In this document: positions 40,285 to 50,300 of the stretch, piece after piece
Position numbering within the stretch: position 1 is the stretch's first letter
Layout: each line of letters begins with the position of its first letter
Origin: Pseudomonadota bacterium
Lineage (GTDB): Bacteria > Verrucomicrobiota > Verrucomicrobiia > Limisphaerales > SXTU01
DNA: 64,000 bases
Assembly (NCBI GenBank): GCA_009922615.1
Contig: RFVF01000004.1
Location: 1-64,000 of the forward strand
Direction of reading: 5' to 3'
Position numbers and translations under genes: made by a program
Notes under the pieces: model-generated
The model's input: the letters and a program-made list of their open reading frames with translations, nothing else
Told to the model about the DNA's origin: nothing
Database searches by the model: none

Positions 40285-40875
40285 TCAACGTTTCTTGCGC
40301 CCGGGTTTGAACAGCTCCAATTGCGGTTCGCGAAGGAAGTCGTAGTTCTTGAGGATGCGGATGATTTGGAGGAGGTCGGACTTCTGGTAATTGCGGTTCA
40401 CCTCGATCTCCGCAATCAAGTCAGCCAGCAGCGTGGGGAAGGAAATCACCGCATCGATCCCTTTCGCGCGCAGTAGCTCGATGCTTTGCGCCCGGGCATC
40501 CTCGCCCGTGGGCAAGGCGGGCACGACGAGCAGTTTGGTGAGCGGCCCGTCGCCGCCGAACGTCTTCGCGGTCTGCTCGAAGGCGGCGGGTTCGACAAAG
40601 CGGAAGATCTCCGGCGCATTCGCCAGCAGCCCCGGGCTGAAGGTCTCCGTGTGCCAGCCTTTCACGACGACCAGCGCGCGGGCGATGCCGGGGAGATCCG
40701 CCGAACCGAGCACGAAGGGCAGGGGAACACCCGGCGTATAATGCGGGTTGAGCGCGTAGAAATCGATCTCGTCATCCTCGTGCTTGGACGGTGCGATGAA
40801 CTTGCGCTGCTGACGGACAAAGAAGCCGTGGAGCTCGAAGTATTCGCGGACGATGGTTTCGGAAACAGCGCTCAA
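40285..40875 (-). CDS. hypothetical protein
   Basis: 196 residues with no signal or membrane segment. A TTG start is used because no in-frame ATG precedes the conserved-looking SETIVREYFELHGFFVRQQRKF. The EIDFYALN and RALVVVKGWHTE stretches recall PD-(D/E)xK nuclease-like folds, but this is weak. It lies between aroB (9 bp) and the asparaginase (3 bp), in one transcription unit. Function unknown. Confidence 0.68.
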   Translation of the reverse strand: MSAVSETIVREYFELHGFFVRQQRKFIAPSKHEDDEIDFYALNPHYTPGVPLPFVLGSADLPGIARALVVVKGWHTETFSPGLLANAPEIFRFVEPAAFEQTAKTFGGDGPLTKLLVVPALPTGEDARAQSIELLRAKGIDAVISFPTLLADLIAEIEVNRNYQKSDLLQIIRILKNYDFLREPQLELFKPGRKKR

Positions 40876-40884
40876 GACCGGAAT

Positions 40885-41991
40885 TCAGGGTTCGGGGTTT
40901 GAGCCGCTTACCAAATCAAGGGCGCGATGGACGGCGGGGGCCGGGACTTTCTGGCCCCAAACGACTTTCCCAATCCGCTCGGCCAGCACAAATTTGATTT
41001 CACCGGCGCTGACTTTCTTGTCGAGGGTCATTGCGGCGAGGAGTTTGGCGCGCTGCGTCGGGTTCAACTTGATGCTCACCGGCAAACCCGCGGCCACGAA
41101 CAAGGCCCGGATGCGGGCCACTTCCGACGCGGGCAAACCGAGCAAATCCGCCGACAAATGCGATGCGGCGACCTGCCCGATCGAAATTGCTTCCCCGTGC
41201 AGATAGCGACCGTAAGCGGTAATCGCCTCTATGGCGTGGCCAATGGTGTGGCCGTAATTGAGGATCGCCCGGAGCCCACCTTCGGTTTCGTCCTGGGACA
41301 CGACGTCGGCCTTGATCTCGCAGGAGCGGGCGACGATGTGGGCCAGTGCCGTGGTGTCCCGGCGAAGGATTTTCGGCAGCGCGCGTTCGAGGAACGCGAA
41401 GAGCTCCGCATCGTAGATGATGCCGTATTTGATGACTTCAGCCAGGCCGGCGCGGAACTCGCGCTCCGGCAGCGTGCGGAACGTCGAGAGATCGCAGAGC
41501 ACGAGGCGCGGCTGGTAAAACGCGCCGACGAGGTTCTTGCCGGCGGCGAGGTTGACGCCGGTCTTGCCGCCGACCGAGCTGTCCACCTGCGCCAGCAGCG
41601 TCGTGGGCACCTGCACAAAGGGAATCCCGCGCAGATAGCTCGCGGCGACGAAACCGGCGAGATCGCCCACGACGCCGCCGCCGAGCGCGACGATGAAGGA
41701 TTTCCGCTCCAGCCGATGTTCCGCGAGCTGGTTGAAGCAGGATTCAGCTTGTTTGAGTCGCTTGGCCGTTTCACCGGCGGGAACGGTGATGAGGACGGGA
41801 GCGAAGCCCGCGCGTTTTAGGCTGGCCAGCGCGGGTTTGGCGTAGCGTGAATTGACGTTGGTATCCGTGATGACGGCGCACTTCTGACCCAGCTTGAGTG
41901 CAGCGCAGTCGCCGCCGAGTCCGGCGAGCCCGCCGCTGGCGATCTTGATTTCGTAACTGCGGGCCCCGAGGGAGACCTTCACGGAACGCAT
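40885..41991 (-). CDS. aroB: 3-dehydroquinate synthase
   Basis: 368 residues, the usual length. Second step of the shikimate pathway: DAHP to 3-dehydroquinate, using NAD and a divalent metal. NAD-binding GGGVVGDLAGFVAASYLRG and QVPTTLLAQVDSSVGGKTGVN are exact family motifs; the metal ligands fall in E (EVIKYG region), H in NYGHTIGHA and H in YLHGEAI. No other aro gene is nearby. Confidence 0.96.
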   Translation of the reverse strand: MRSVKVSLGARSYEIKIASGGLAGLGGDCAALKLGQKCAVITDTNVNSRYAKPALASLKRAGFAPVLITVPAGETAKRLKQAESCFNQLAEHRLERKSFIVALGGGVVGDLAGFVAASYLRGIPFVQVPTTLLAQVDSSVGGKTGVNLAAGKNLVGAFYQPRLVLCDLSTFRTLPEREFRAGLAEVIKYGIIYDAELFAFLERALPKILRRDTTALAHIVARSCEIKADVVSQDETEGGLRAILNYGHTIGHAIEAITAYGRYLHGEAISIGQVAASHLSADLLGLPASEVARIRALFVAAGLPVSIKLNPTQRAKLLAAMTLDKKVSAGEIKFVLAERIGKVVWGQKVPAPAVHRALDLVSGSNPEP

Positions 41992-42052
41992 GGGGCAAAG
42001 GTAGAGAGCCGGAGGCGGGCAGTCACCTCAGATTGTGCGCCTCTTTGCGAGG

Positions 42053-42436
42053 TCACAGTTCCTCGCGGCCGGCGTAGCCGCTGTCGATGTCATGCCAGTG
42101 CTTGATGTCGTCCTCGCCCATTTCCCAGCAGAGGAAAACTTCGCGTCCGCCGTGCATGGCGGGGAAGTCCACGAGGCCACGATCAAGGTCTTTCACCTGG
42201 ATTTCCCGCCGGTCGAATTCCTCGATGAGATCCTTGAACGCGGCGAGGTTGCGGACCCATTGATGGACTTTGCCGCCACCGAAGTTTTCCCCGTCCTGCA
42301 AGCGCTCCTGCGTGCTTTGTTCGTAGGAGGCGAGACTCCGACGGAGGCGCTGGAGCTGAGGCAGCCAGATCCGAAGCTGGGGGAGCAGTTCGCGCGCTTC
42401 GGCCAGGGAGTAGTGTTTGGAGAAGCGCCGCTCCAT
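42053..42436 (-). CDS. DUF2203 domain-containing protein
   Basis: 127 residues from the ATG of MERRFSKHYSLAEA. DUF2203 pattern: a start like FSKHYSLAEARELLPQLR, then VKDLDRGLVDFPAMHGGREVFLCWEMGEDDIKHWHD, close to the family signature. Cytoplasmic, helical, function unknown. It begins five bases after the TPR gene stop and is probably co-translated. Confidence 0.85.
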   Translation of the reverse strand: MERRFSKHYSLAEARELLPQLRIWLPQLQRLRRSLASYEQSTQERLQDGENFGGGKVHQWVRNLAAFKDLIEEFDRREIQVKDLDRGLVDFPAMHGGREVFLCWEMGEDDIKHWHDIDSGYAGREEL

Positions 42437-42441
42437 GCCGG

Positions 42442-44121
42442 TTATTGCCTGCCCTTGAGCTTTTGCTGGATGGTGTCGCTCGGCTCGATGGTCAGGGCCT
42501 TTTCCCATTGCTCCCGGGCCTTGTCCGGCTGCTTGAGCGCAAGGTAGATGTCTCCGAGGTGGTCGTGTAGCGTGGCGTCGGGTTCCTTCTGGAGCTTGAG
42601 AGCCTTGAGCTGGTGTTCGAGCGCCTGCTTGGGCTGGTTCAGCTTGAAGAGCACCCAGGCCATACTGTCGAGGAAGGCTGCGTTTTCGGGCTCGAGCTTG
42701 AGCGCCTTCTCGATCATCGCGCGCGCTTCGGAAAGGTTCTCACCGCGCTCGGCCCACATGTAGCCGAGGTAGTTCAGGGCTTCGGTGAAGTCCGGGGCAA
42801 TCTGCAAGCTCTGCCGGAAGTAGGACTCGGCCTGCTTGAAATCTTTGTGGCGTTCGTAGGCCGTGCCGACTTGGAAGTAGAACAGGGCGGTGAGCCGCTC
42901 GGGATCGTCGCGCTTGGCGAGGAGCTCGGCGGCGGTGAAGTGCTTGATGCTGGCGGCGTAATCCTTGGCCCGGCTGTAGGCCAGGGCGGTGTAGAGCTCG
43001 ATGCCAAAACTGAGCTTGAGCTTGGTGCGCGCCCGTTCAATGGCCTTCAGCGCTTCCGCAGGCCGGTCGCGGTTCAAATGCACGCCGATGAGGCCGAAGT
43101 AGGAGGGCTCGACAATTTCGGGATTACCGCTGCCAAGCTGGATGGCTTTTTCAAAGCACTCGATCGCCTTGTCCCACTCTTTTTGCTCGGCGGCCAGCTC
43201 ACCACGGATGGCGTGCCAGCGAGGATCGGTGGGTTGTTCGCGCACCAGCGAGTCGAGCTGGGTTTGCGCGGCCTTCATGTCATTGGCGCGCAGGAAGAGA
43301 TCCAGCAACCGTCCACGTAGCAGGGCGTTGTTCGGCAGCCGGCCAAGCATGCGGGTGTAAATTTCGGCGGCGCGCTTGTATTCGCCAGTGAAGCTCCACA
43401 ACTCAGCCAGGCGAATGACGAGGTTTTGGGCGCGCGGTTCGAGTTTGGCGGCGGCTTCCAGAACGGCCGTGACCTTGGGCTTGATGGTTTCAAGGTCGCG
43501 CGGGTTGGATGCGAGGTAATTGCGGTAGGCCTCGCCGAGATCGATCAGGAATGCGGCATCGGGCGGCGGCAGCGCTGCGGCTTCGTTGAGCGTGGCCAGC
43601 GCTTCTTTCGGACGTTTGGTCTGGAGATAGATGGTGGCGAGATTCTGGTAGCCCAAAAAAGATTTGGGCATTTTGGCGATGGCGCGCCGACTGGCAGCGA
43701 CAGCCAGGTCGGATTTGCCAGTCTGCAAGTGCGCGATGCCCAGCAGGGCATCCACCATGCCGCTGCTGCCGGGCTGCGCCGCGCACCGGCTCAGAATGTC
43801 GATGGCCTTCTCGGTTTCTTTCTTGCGAATCAGCCGACGGGCGACGTCGATGACTAGCGGCTCGTTGGAGGGATCAGCGAGGACGGATTTGTAAAACTGC
43901 TCGACCGCTTGATCCGGCTGATCGCGCAGCTCCTCGCTGACGCCGGCCGCAAAGCGCGCGAGCGCTTCGATGCGCTTTTCGGTCTCGTCCTTGGAGAGTG
44001 GCGCTTCGGTTGCCTTGGCAGCCGACGTCGCAGAAACCTGCGCCCGTTTACCGGAGGCGCAACCGAACAAGGTTCCCAGCGCGGCAAGCGCGACTAGGGT
44101 TGGCAATACAATCGGTCGCAT
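42442..44121 (-). CDS. tetratricopeptide-repeat lipoprotein
   Basis: 559 residues. A lipoprotein signal with lipobox LFGC (Cys about 21) and then about 12 to 14 TPR units through residue 550 (for example ALNYLGYMWAERGENLSEARAMIEKALKLEPEN and PDATLHDHLGDIYLALKQPDKAREQWEKAL). Likely a periplasmic outer-membrane-anchored scaffold, similar in plan to BamD- or NlpI-like helpers, but no specific match. A hairpin lies between its start and the COX24 gene. Confidence 0.9.
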   Translation of the reverse strand: MRPIVLPTLVALAALGTLFGCASGKRAQVSATSAAKATEAPLSKDETEKRIEALARFAAGVSEELRDQPDQAVEQFYKSVLADPSNEPLVIDVARRLIRKKETEKAIDILSRCAAQPGSSGMVDALLGIAHLQTGKSDLAVAASRRAIAKMPKSFLGYQNLATIYLQTKRPKEALATLNEAAALPPPDAAFLIDLGEAYRNYLASNPRDLETIKPKVTAVLEAAAKLEPRAQNLVIRLAELWSFTGEYKRAAEIYTRMLGRLPNNALLRGRLLDLFLRANDMKAAQTQLDSLVREQPTDPRWHAIRGELAAEQKEWDKAIECFEKAIQLGSGNPEIVEPSYFGLIGVHLNRDRPAEALKAIERARTKLKLSFGIELYTALAYSRAKDYAASIKHFTAAELLAKRDDPERLTALFYFQVGTAYERHKDFKQAESYFRQSLQIAPDFTEALNYLGYMWAERGENLSEARAMIEKALKLEPENAAFLDSMAWVLFKLNQPKQALEHQLKALKLQKEPDATLHDHLGDIYLALKQPDKAREQWEKALTIEPSDTIQQKLKGRQ

Positions 44122-44151
44122 GATGGTGTGGAACGAGGTCGAACAAGAACA

Positions 44152-44185
44152 ACGGCACAGCCCCGCTGTGGCAGAGCTGTGCCGT
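44152..44185 (-). terminator. candidate intrinsic terminator after the COX24-type gene
   Basis: ACGGCACAGC and GCTGTGCCGT form a perfect 10-bp stem with a 14-nt loop between the COX24 gene and the TPR gene. On the minus strand it is followed by TGTTCTTGTTC, a weak U-rich tail. The loop arm CACAG can also pair with CTGTG at 44166-44170, giving a mutually exclusive smaller hairpin. Confidence 0.55.
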
Positions 44186-44212
44186 CCGAAGCGAAAGACA
44201 AGCGTGAAACGC

Positions 44213-44314
44213 CTACTTCTGCCAAGTGCGCTTCTTGTGACGGTTGAGCCGAAGCTTTTTCCGGCGCTTGTGTTTGTTGATCTTTGCCTTGCGGCGCTTT
44301 TTCAGTGAACCCAT
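44213..44314 (-). CDS. AURKAIP1/COX24-domain small ribosomal-type protein (bS22-like)
   Basis: 33 residues, over 50% Lys and Arg, beginning [20 protein letters not shown] and ending [10 protein letters not shown]. This matches the short COX24/AURKAIP1 proteins that in bacteria belong to the small ribosomal subunit (bS22 in mycobacteria). It lies 67 bp downstream of hisG and is followed by the hairpin at 44152. Its small size makes automatic pipelines likely to miss it. Confidence 0.88.
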   Translation of the reverse strand: MGSLKKRRKAKINKHKRRKKLRLNRHKKRTWQK

Positions 44315-44381
44315 ATCGTTAGTTTGCTCGTTGCGGTGCCTCAAACGGTTGTGCTGCAACCGCCTTTCGGCGAAACGTGTT

Positions 44382-45284
44382 TCAATATACTACTTTGTTC
44401 AGGGGATATTCAATGATTCCTTCCGCGCCAGCCGCTTTGAGCAGCGGAATGATCTCGCGGACGATCTTTTCGTCGATGATGGTTTCGACCGCCACCCACT
44501 CCGGATGACTGAGCTGGGAGATCGTCGGATTGCGCAGGGCTGGGAGTTCCTCAAGCAGTTTGGCCAAGCCGGCGCGCGGGACGTTCATCTTGAGTCCAAC
44601 TTTCGATTCGGCTTCCAGCGCACCTCGGAGCAACAGAGAAAGCGTTTCGATCTTCTTGCGCTTCCAACTGTTCTTCCACGAGTCGTGGTTGGCAATGAGG
44701 CGCGGGGTGGAGGTCAGCAGGGTTTCGACGATGCGCAGCTTGTTCGCACGCAACGAGGAGCCGGTCTCGGTGACTTCGACGATGGCGTCCACGAGCTCGT
44801 GGGCCTTCACCTCGGTCGCACCCCACGAAAATTCAACCTCGGCTTTCACGCCATTCTTCTTCAGCCAGCGGTTGGTGAGATTCACCACCTCGGTGGCGAT
44901 GCGTTTGCCCTGCAAATCCTTCACCGACTTGATCGATGACTCCTCGGGCACGGCGAGCACCCAGCGCGTGGGCTGGCGAGAAATCTTGCTGAAAATAAAT
45001 TCGCCGACCTCTTGCACCTTGGAACCGTTTTCCACGATCCAGTCGTGCCCGGTGATGCCGGCATCGAGGTAGCCATGCTCTACGTAGCGGCTGATTTCCT
45101 GCGCGCGGATCAATCGGATTTCCAACTCCTCGTCGTCCACGTAGGGCACGTAACTGCGGCTGCTCACCTGCACGTTGAAGCCCGCCTTGGCCATCTTCTC
45201 GATGGTGGCGTCCTGCAGGCTGCCCTTGGGCAGGCCCAACCGGAGCTTGGGCTGGGCGGTCGATTTCGTTGCCGTCTTCTTCAT
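44382..45284 (-). CDS. hisG: ATP phosphoribosyltransferase, long form
   Basis: 300 residues: first, feedback-controlled step of histidine synthesis. N-terminal [15 protein letters not shown], then DAGITGHDW and the PRPP-binding-region [19 protein letters not shown] pattern ([16 protein letters not shown]). The C-terminal about 75 residues ([34 protein letters not shown]) are the ACT-like regulatory domain of the long form, so no HisZ is needed. No other his gene is nearby. Confidence 0.95.
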   Translation of the reverse strand: MKKTATKSTAQPKLRLGLPKGSLQDATIEKMAKAGFNVQVSSRSYVPYVDDEELEIRLIRAQEISRYVEHGYLDAGITGHDWIVENGSKVQEVGEFIFSKISRQPTRWVLAVPEESSIKSVKDLQGKRIATEVVNLTNRWLKKNGVKAEVEFSWGATEVKAHELVDAIVEVTETGSSLRANKLRIVETLLTSTPRLIANHDSWKNSWKRKKIETLSLLLRGALEAESKVGLKMNVPRAGLAKLLEELPALRNPTISQLSHPEWVAVETIIDEKIVREIIPLLKAAGAEGIIEYPLNKVVY

Positions 45285-45479
45285 GCTTTGATCACTCGTC
45301 GGAGGCTGGCTGGCGGGCGGTTGTCCGCTTCACGCGAGCTCGCGAATACTTTTTTTCCGACTCCACGACGCGCGTGGAGGGGTTTATCTGCCAAGTCCTT
45401 CGCGGGAAGGCGATTGTTTTCTTTGGCTTTTTCACTGCGACCCTTGGTGGCGTGTCCACCGGGTGGGGAAAATACGGCG

Positions 45480-46433
45480 CTAACTGTTCACCACATTCTG
45501 CGGCGAGCCGGCGAGGAATGCCTTCACGTTTGCGACGGTAGTCTCCATCAGTCGCGCGCGGGCGGCCTTGGCCGCCCACGCCTGATGCGGAGTGATGAGG
45601 CAGTTTTTCGCTGCTAGCAGTGGATTCTCCGCCTTCGGTGGCTCCGTGGATAGCACGTCCAGACCCGCGCCGGCCAGACGGCCGTTGTTCAACGCTTCTG
45701 CCACCGCCGTCTCATCCAGCAGCGGCCCGCGGCTCGTGTTCAACAGGAACGCCGACGGTTTCATCAGCGCCAGCCGCGCCGCGTTCACCAATCCTTTCGT
45801 CTCCGGCGTCAACGGGCAGTGCAAGCTCACCACGTCCGCGCGCCGGAACAGCGTGTCCAGGTCCACAAATTCGACGCCATCCTTCGGCGGCTTGGGCGTG
45901 CGGCTCGCGGCAATGATCTTCATCCCCAGTGCCCGCGCGATTTCCGCCGTCGCTTGGCCGATGCGTCCCCAGCCGGCGACGCCAAAAGTCAGCCCGTCCA
46001 GTTCGAGCAACGGCGTGCGCGCGTAGCACCAGTCCGCGGACTTCACCCAGTCGCCCGCGCGCACCGACGCCGCGTGCGCGCCGACGTGATGGCAAAGCTC
46101 CAGCAGTAACGCGATGGTGAACTGTGCCACTGCGCGCGTCCCGTAGAGCGGCACATTGCTCACTGGCACGCCGCGTTCCTTCGCGGCCGCCGTGTCCACG
46201 ATGTTGTGGCCGGTGGCCGTCACGCTGATGAACTTCAATTTCGGCAGGGTTGCAATCACCTCGCGCGGCAGCAGCGCCTTGTTGGTGATGACGATCTCCG
46301 CGTCGGCACAGCGCGCCGCCACCTCGCCCGGCGGCGTGCGGTCATGCACCGTGCAGGGTGCGAGCGCCTGCAAATCCGCCCAGCTCAGATCACCGGGGTT
46401 CAGCGTGTAACCATCAAGCACTACGATTTTCAT
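45480..46433 (-). CDS. D-2-hydroxyacid dehydrogenase (NAD-dependent)
   Basis: 317 residues from the ATG of MKIVVLDGYTLNPGDLSW. Rossmann GWGRIGQATAEIARALG, catalytic Arg in LLNTSRGPLLDE, Glu in GLDVLSTEPP and His in LITPHQAW complete the triad. The N-terminal VVLDGYTLNPGDLSW is typical of the glycerate/hydroxypyruvate reductase branch, but substrate is not fixed. The 195 bp to the hisG start carry short palindromes (CGCGAGCTCGCG at 45333; CTCCACG/CGTGGAG at 45361) with no clear role. Confidence 0.9.
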   Translation of the reverse strand: MKIVVLDGYTLNPGDLSWADLQALAPCTVHDRTPPGEVAARCADAEIVITNKALLPREVIATLPKLKFISVTATGHNIVDTAAAKERGVPVSNVPLYGTRAVAQFTIALLLELCHHVGAHAASVRAGDWVKSADWCYARTPLLELDGLTFGVAGWGRIGQATAEIARALGMKIIAASRTPKPPKDGVEFVDLDTLFRRADVVSLHCPLTPETKGLVNAARLALMKPSAFLLNTSRGPLLDETAVAEALNNGRLAGAGLDVLSTEPPKAENPLLAAKNCLITPHQAWAAKAARARLMETTVANVKAFLAGSPQNVVNS

Positions 46434-46560
46434 GCGCGGAAGTGAAGCGGAGGCGAGCCGTAAGCGAAAGCGTGAAACGCAAACCACGCCGCTTCGTTCT
46501 TGGGTGAGCGATGACTTCGGACGGCTGCCAATACCCTGCGATGCGTGTCGTGAGACGCGC

Positions 46561-47265
46561 TCAATTCTTCGGCACCCGCACCTTGAGGTTGCGAAACCAG
46601 CACTCGTCGTTGTGGTAGGTGAGCATGATGTGCCCTTCTACCTTGGTGCCGAAGTCCGGGATGTTTTTGAACTTGCTCTTCGCCAGGCCGGCCTTCACCT
46701 CGTCACTGCCGAGATCGAACGAAAGCACCTTGGCCCCGTTGAGCCAGTGCTCGCAGTGGTTGCCCTGCACGAGGATGCGCGAGAGATTCCATTCGCCGAC
46801 GGGCTTGAGCTTCTTGTCCTTCGCCGGCGGCAGCACGTCGTAGAACGAGGCCGTCTGACGGTGCGGACCGATCTTGCCGTCGGGATGCCCGTCGTCGTCC
46901 AGCATCTGATACTCGTGGCCGGGGGCCTTCGGGCGCTCCTCAAGCACGCAATACTTGATGCCGTTGTTGCCAGCGGGCGCGATACGCCATTCCCAGACGA
47001 GGTCGAAGTCGCCGAATTTCTGCTCCGTGATGATTTCGCTCCCTTTGACTTTGGCGACCGTCTTGAGCGTGCCGTCTTGAATTTCCCAGCCCGCCGCAGG
47101 CATCGCCTTCTGTCGATAGCCGCGCCAGCCGGTGAACGTCTTGCCATCGAAGAGCAACTTCCAGCCGTCCTTTTTCTCCGCTTCGGTCAGCGTGTTGTGT
47201 GAGTCGGCTGCCGAGGCGAGGGAGAGGCTCAGAAGCATGGCAAAGGCAATGGCTGGAATTTTCAT
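46561..47265 (-). CDS. DUF1080 (3-keto-disaccharide hydrolase-type) secreted protein
   Basis: 234 residues from the ATG of MKIPAIAFAMLLSLS; signal peptide ends near ASAAD. DUF1080 jelly roll: WKLLFDGKTFTGWRGY, FGDFDLVWEWRIAPAGNNGIKYCV, GEWNLSRILVQGNHCEHWLNG, GHIMLTYHNDECWFRNLKV. Some DUF1080 proteins cleave 3-keto-glycosides; many are uncharacterised, and no partner oxidase is adjacent. Abundant in Planctomycetes and Verrucomicrobia. Confidence 0.92.
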   Translation of the reverse strand: MKIPAIAFAMLLSLSLASAADSHNTLTEAEKKDGWKLLFDGKTFTGWRGYRQKAMPAAGWEIQDGTLKTVAKVKGSEIITEQKFGDFDLVWEWRIAPAGNNGIKYCVLEERPKAPGHEYQMLDDDGHPDGKIGPHRQTASFYDVLPPAKDKKLKPVGEWNLSRILVQGNHCEHWLNGAKVLSFDLGSDEVKAGLAKSKFKNIPDFGTKVEGHIMLTYHNDECWFRNLKVRVPKN

Positions 47266-47341
47266 AAGTGCGTAGCGCGCCGCTGTTGTCGGATTCAATT
47301 CGCCGTCGTGCAAGCTGAAATTCGCAACCGACTCCATCGCA

Positions 47342-50300
47342 TCACTTCGCATCCCCGACCGTCACGCGCAACTCCGCGCCGTTGCAGCGGATTTCGGGGA
47401 CATACATCGCGTGGCCCAACACTGGCAGCGCGTGGAAAACGCCGGGGACTTCCGCACGCATCTCGTAGCGGAGCTGCCAGACGCCTTCGGGGAGCTTGTC
47501 GAGGAAGAGGGCCACCTTGCGGTCGCGCAGCTCCTGATAGACCCAACGATCGCGGCCGGTGAAGTCGGGCTCACCGATGCCGATGGGCCGGGGCAGGGCG
47601 ATGCCAACAGGGCGCGCAGCGGCCAGACGAGCGGCCGGCGCTCCGGGGGCAATCGCGATGGCTGGCTCGGCTACCGCCACCTCCGCAGCGACCGCTGGCA
47701 CCGCCGCCCCGACTTTGGACTTCGGACCCTTGGACTTTGGACTCTTCGCGGGCGCGGGCGCCGGCGCAGGCTTCCCGACTTCCCCAAACTTCCGCTCCAC
47801 CGCGCCGCTCTTCAGCTCACGCGCATACAGCGATTCACCGCTGCGGACGGCCACGGCCTCGAAGCCGGCGGGCTTCAGGTCCTCGAAGAGCAAATACTCG
47901 TAGTTATTTTTCGCCTCGATGGTCAGGACGGTCTCGATGCGCTCGCCGCTCTTCACGGACTCGCCATCGAGCAGCGGCACCTTGTCGTAGAGCAGGCCCT
48001 TGAGCAGGGTGGGGCGGCCCACCAGCTTGAAGTATTCGCGCTTCACGAAAATCTCGTTGCCGCTCGGAGGGATGGGCTCTTCCAGACTGAAGAACTTGGC
48101 TTCGGCGGCGAAGTAAACCGGCCCCTCGCCCTTGCGCCGGATGCGGATGTCGTTCGCGCCGTCCTTGATGAGCTTGGTGTCAACGGCGAAGCGGCTGGGC
48201 GCAGCGAAGACCTCCGCGCCGCTGACCTTGCGCTTGGCGATGCTCGTGCCGTTCACGGTCACCTCGTATTCCAACTCGGGTGACAGTTCCTTGGTCACGC
48301 GCAAGTAGTCGTTGAGCGCGAGCACGGTGATGGCGGTGTCGCTGGTGTTGCTCCACTGCGCGCCGCGCCGGCCCTTGAGCAGCCAGTTGGTGACGGGCTC
48401 GATGAGCTTGTTCTGCGGGTCAATCGCCAGCAACGCGCGGAGGGCGAAGGCCGTCGCCTCCACGCCGCCGTCGGACCAGCGCCAGTAAATGCCGTCCTCG
48501 CCCCAATGCGCGGTGCCCATCACGCCGGCGTTCGCGGGCAACTGGCCGTCGATGAGCACGCTGGCGTCGGGCCGCTCGTCGCGCTTCACGCCGTTCTCCA
48601 GGTTCGCGATGAGCGTCTTGGCCTCCGCCGCCTTGCCGAAGTGGTGCGCGGCGAGCGCGAGGAGGGCGCGAGTGTAAGCGTTCAGGACCTCACGGTTTTT
48701 CCACAGGTTGTCCCACGCTTTGGTCTGGAATTGGGAAAGTCCGGCCTGCTTCGCGTCCGCGCGTTGCTCAGCGAGCGCGTGCAGCATGAAGGCCTGCATG
48801 TCGTGGTTCAGTTCTTCCTCGACGAGTGTCTTGTCGAGGAACGCCGCGGCGCGCTCCAGCACGTTGGCTTTCAGCGCCACGCCGGATTGCTTCGCGAGCG
48901 TGAGGCCCCACACGACGTAGGCGGTCATCCAACGGTCGCTCTGACCTTCCTTCCACCAGCCCCAGCCGCCGTCGCCGTGCTGGAAGTCGTAGAGGCGCTT
49001 CAAGCCGGCGTCGGTCATTTCGTTCAGCTTGGACAGGTCTTTCTTCACGCCAAGGTTCGGCGGGGCGGCACCACCAGCACGAGCTTCAATGCCGCCGAAT
49101 ACGCGGCTCATCACGTCCTCGGGCTGAAGGCCCAGGTCTTTCAACGTCCTCGCCGTGACCACCGACGGCAGAAAGCGGCTCATGGTCTGCTCAGTGCAGC
49201 CGTAGGGGTAATCAATCAGGTAGGGCAGGGCGTCGAGCATCGTGACCGCGAGGCTGGGCGCGACCTGCACGACGAGCGTGGTGGTGTCCTTCTTGCGCGC
49301 GGCGGGGATGTCGAGCCGCACGGTGATGTCAGAGCCGCGCACCTTGCCGGCCTTGGTGAGGAAGCGCTCGATGCCGTGCTCGTGGACGGGATAGGTCTTC
49401 TCCATTGCGTCGCTGAACTTGCCGCCGACGGCTGTGGTCTTGAGCCAAACTTCGCCGGGCGTCACGACGCGGGCCTTCCAGTCGGCGCGTCCTTCGGAGT
49501 TGGGCGGAACCTTCAAGACCACGTCGCGCCCCCTTACCCCGGCCCTCTCCCCCGATGCGGGCGAGGGAGGTAGAAAAGTCAGCCCGGAGCCACCGGCTTC
49601 AAGCGAAACTTTCACGTCGAGCGGTTGGTCGGTGTTATTGTTCACCACCGCACTCAAGACAACTTCATCGCCGACGACGAAGAAGCGCGGGGCCTGCAGT
49701 CGCACGATGAGCGGCTGCTTCGTGCGCGTGGTGGTGTTCGCGATGCCGAACTGCGCGCCGCTGCCGACCGCGCGGGCGGTGGCCTTCCAGCCGGTGAGCG
49801 TGTCGGGATACTTCACCGGCACGCGCGCGGTGCCGTCTGCGCCGGTCTTCACATCCGGCAGCCAGGTGATGGTGGAGCGGAAGTCGGTGCGGACGACGAC
49901 GTTTGGTTCCTCGTCGCCTTCGCCAGCAGCTTGCTTGTCGCCCTTGGCCTTCTCGTCGCGAAGCATTACCTTCGGCATTGGTGCCGGGGCAGCAGCGAGT
50001 GCCACCGCATCCATCGCGACGGCTCCGACCGGCGCACTCATCGGCATGGCCAACCCCCGCATCCGGTTCGCATTCGCGCCGCCACCGAAGGCCGCCTGTT
50101 CCTCCCGCGCCATGCCGGACTTTCGCAGTTCCTGCAAATCCCCTTTGTCGCTCTCTCCCTCGAAGGCCCAGTTCTTCCGCCGGTCGGCACGTTCGAGCGC
50201 GTCGCTCTGCTCCAGCACCATCTTTACGCCGTCCTCCTCCCACTCCACGAGCTTCGCGTAGGACTTCTGGTTGAACGTGCTCTGCGTCTGCGTCCGCTGC

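Noticed and set aside
45333-45379. Palindromes CGCGAGCTCGCG and CTCCACG/CGTGGAG upstream of hisG as a his leader or terminator
   Set aside because: No His-rich leader peptide and the T-run lies on the plus strand where no gene ends; role not supported.
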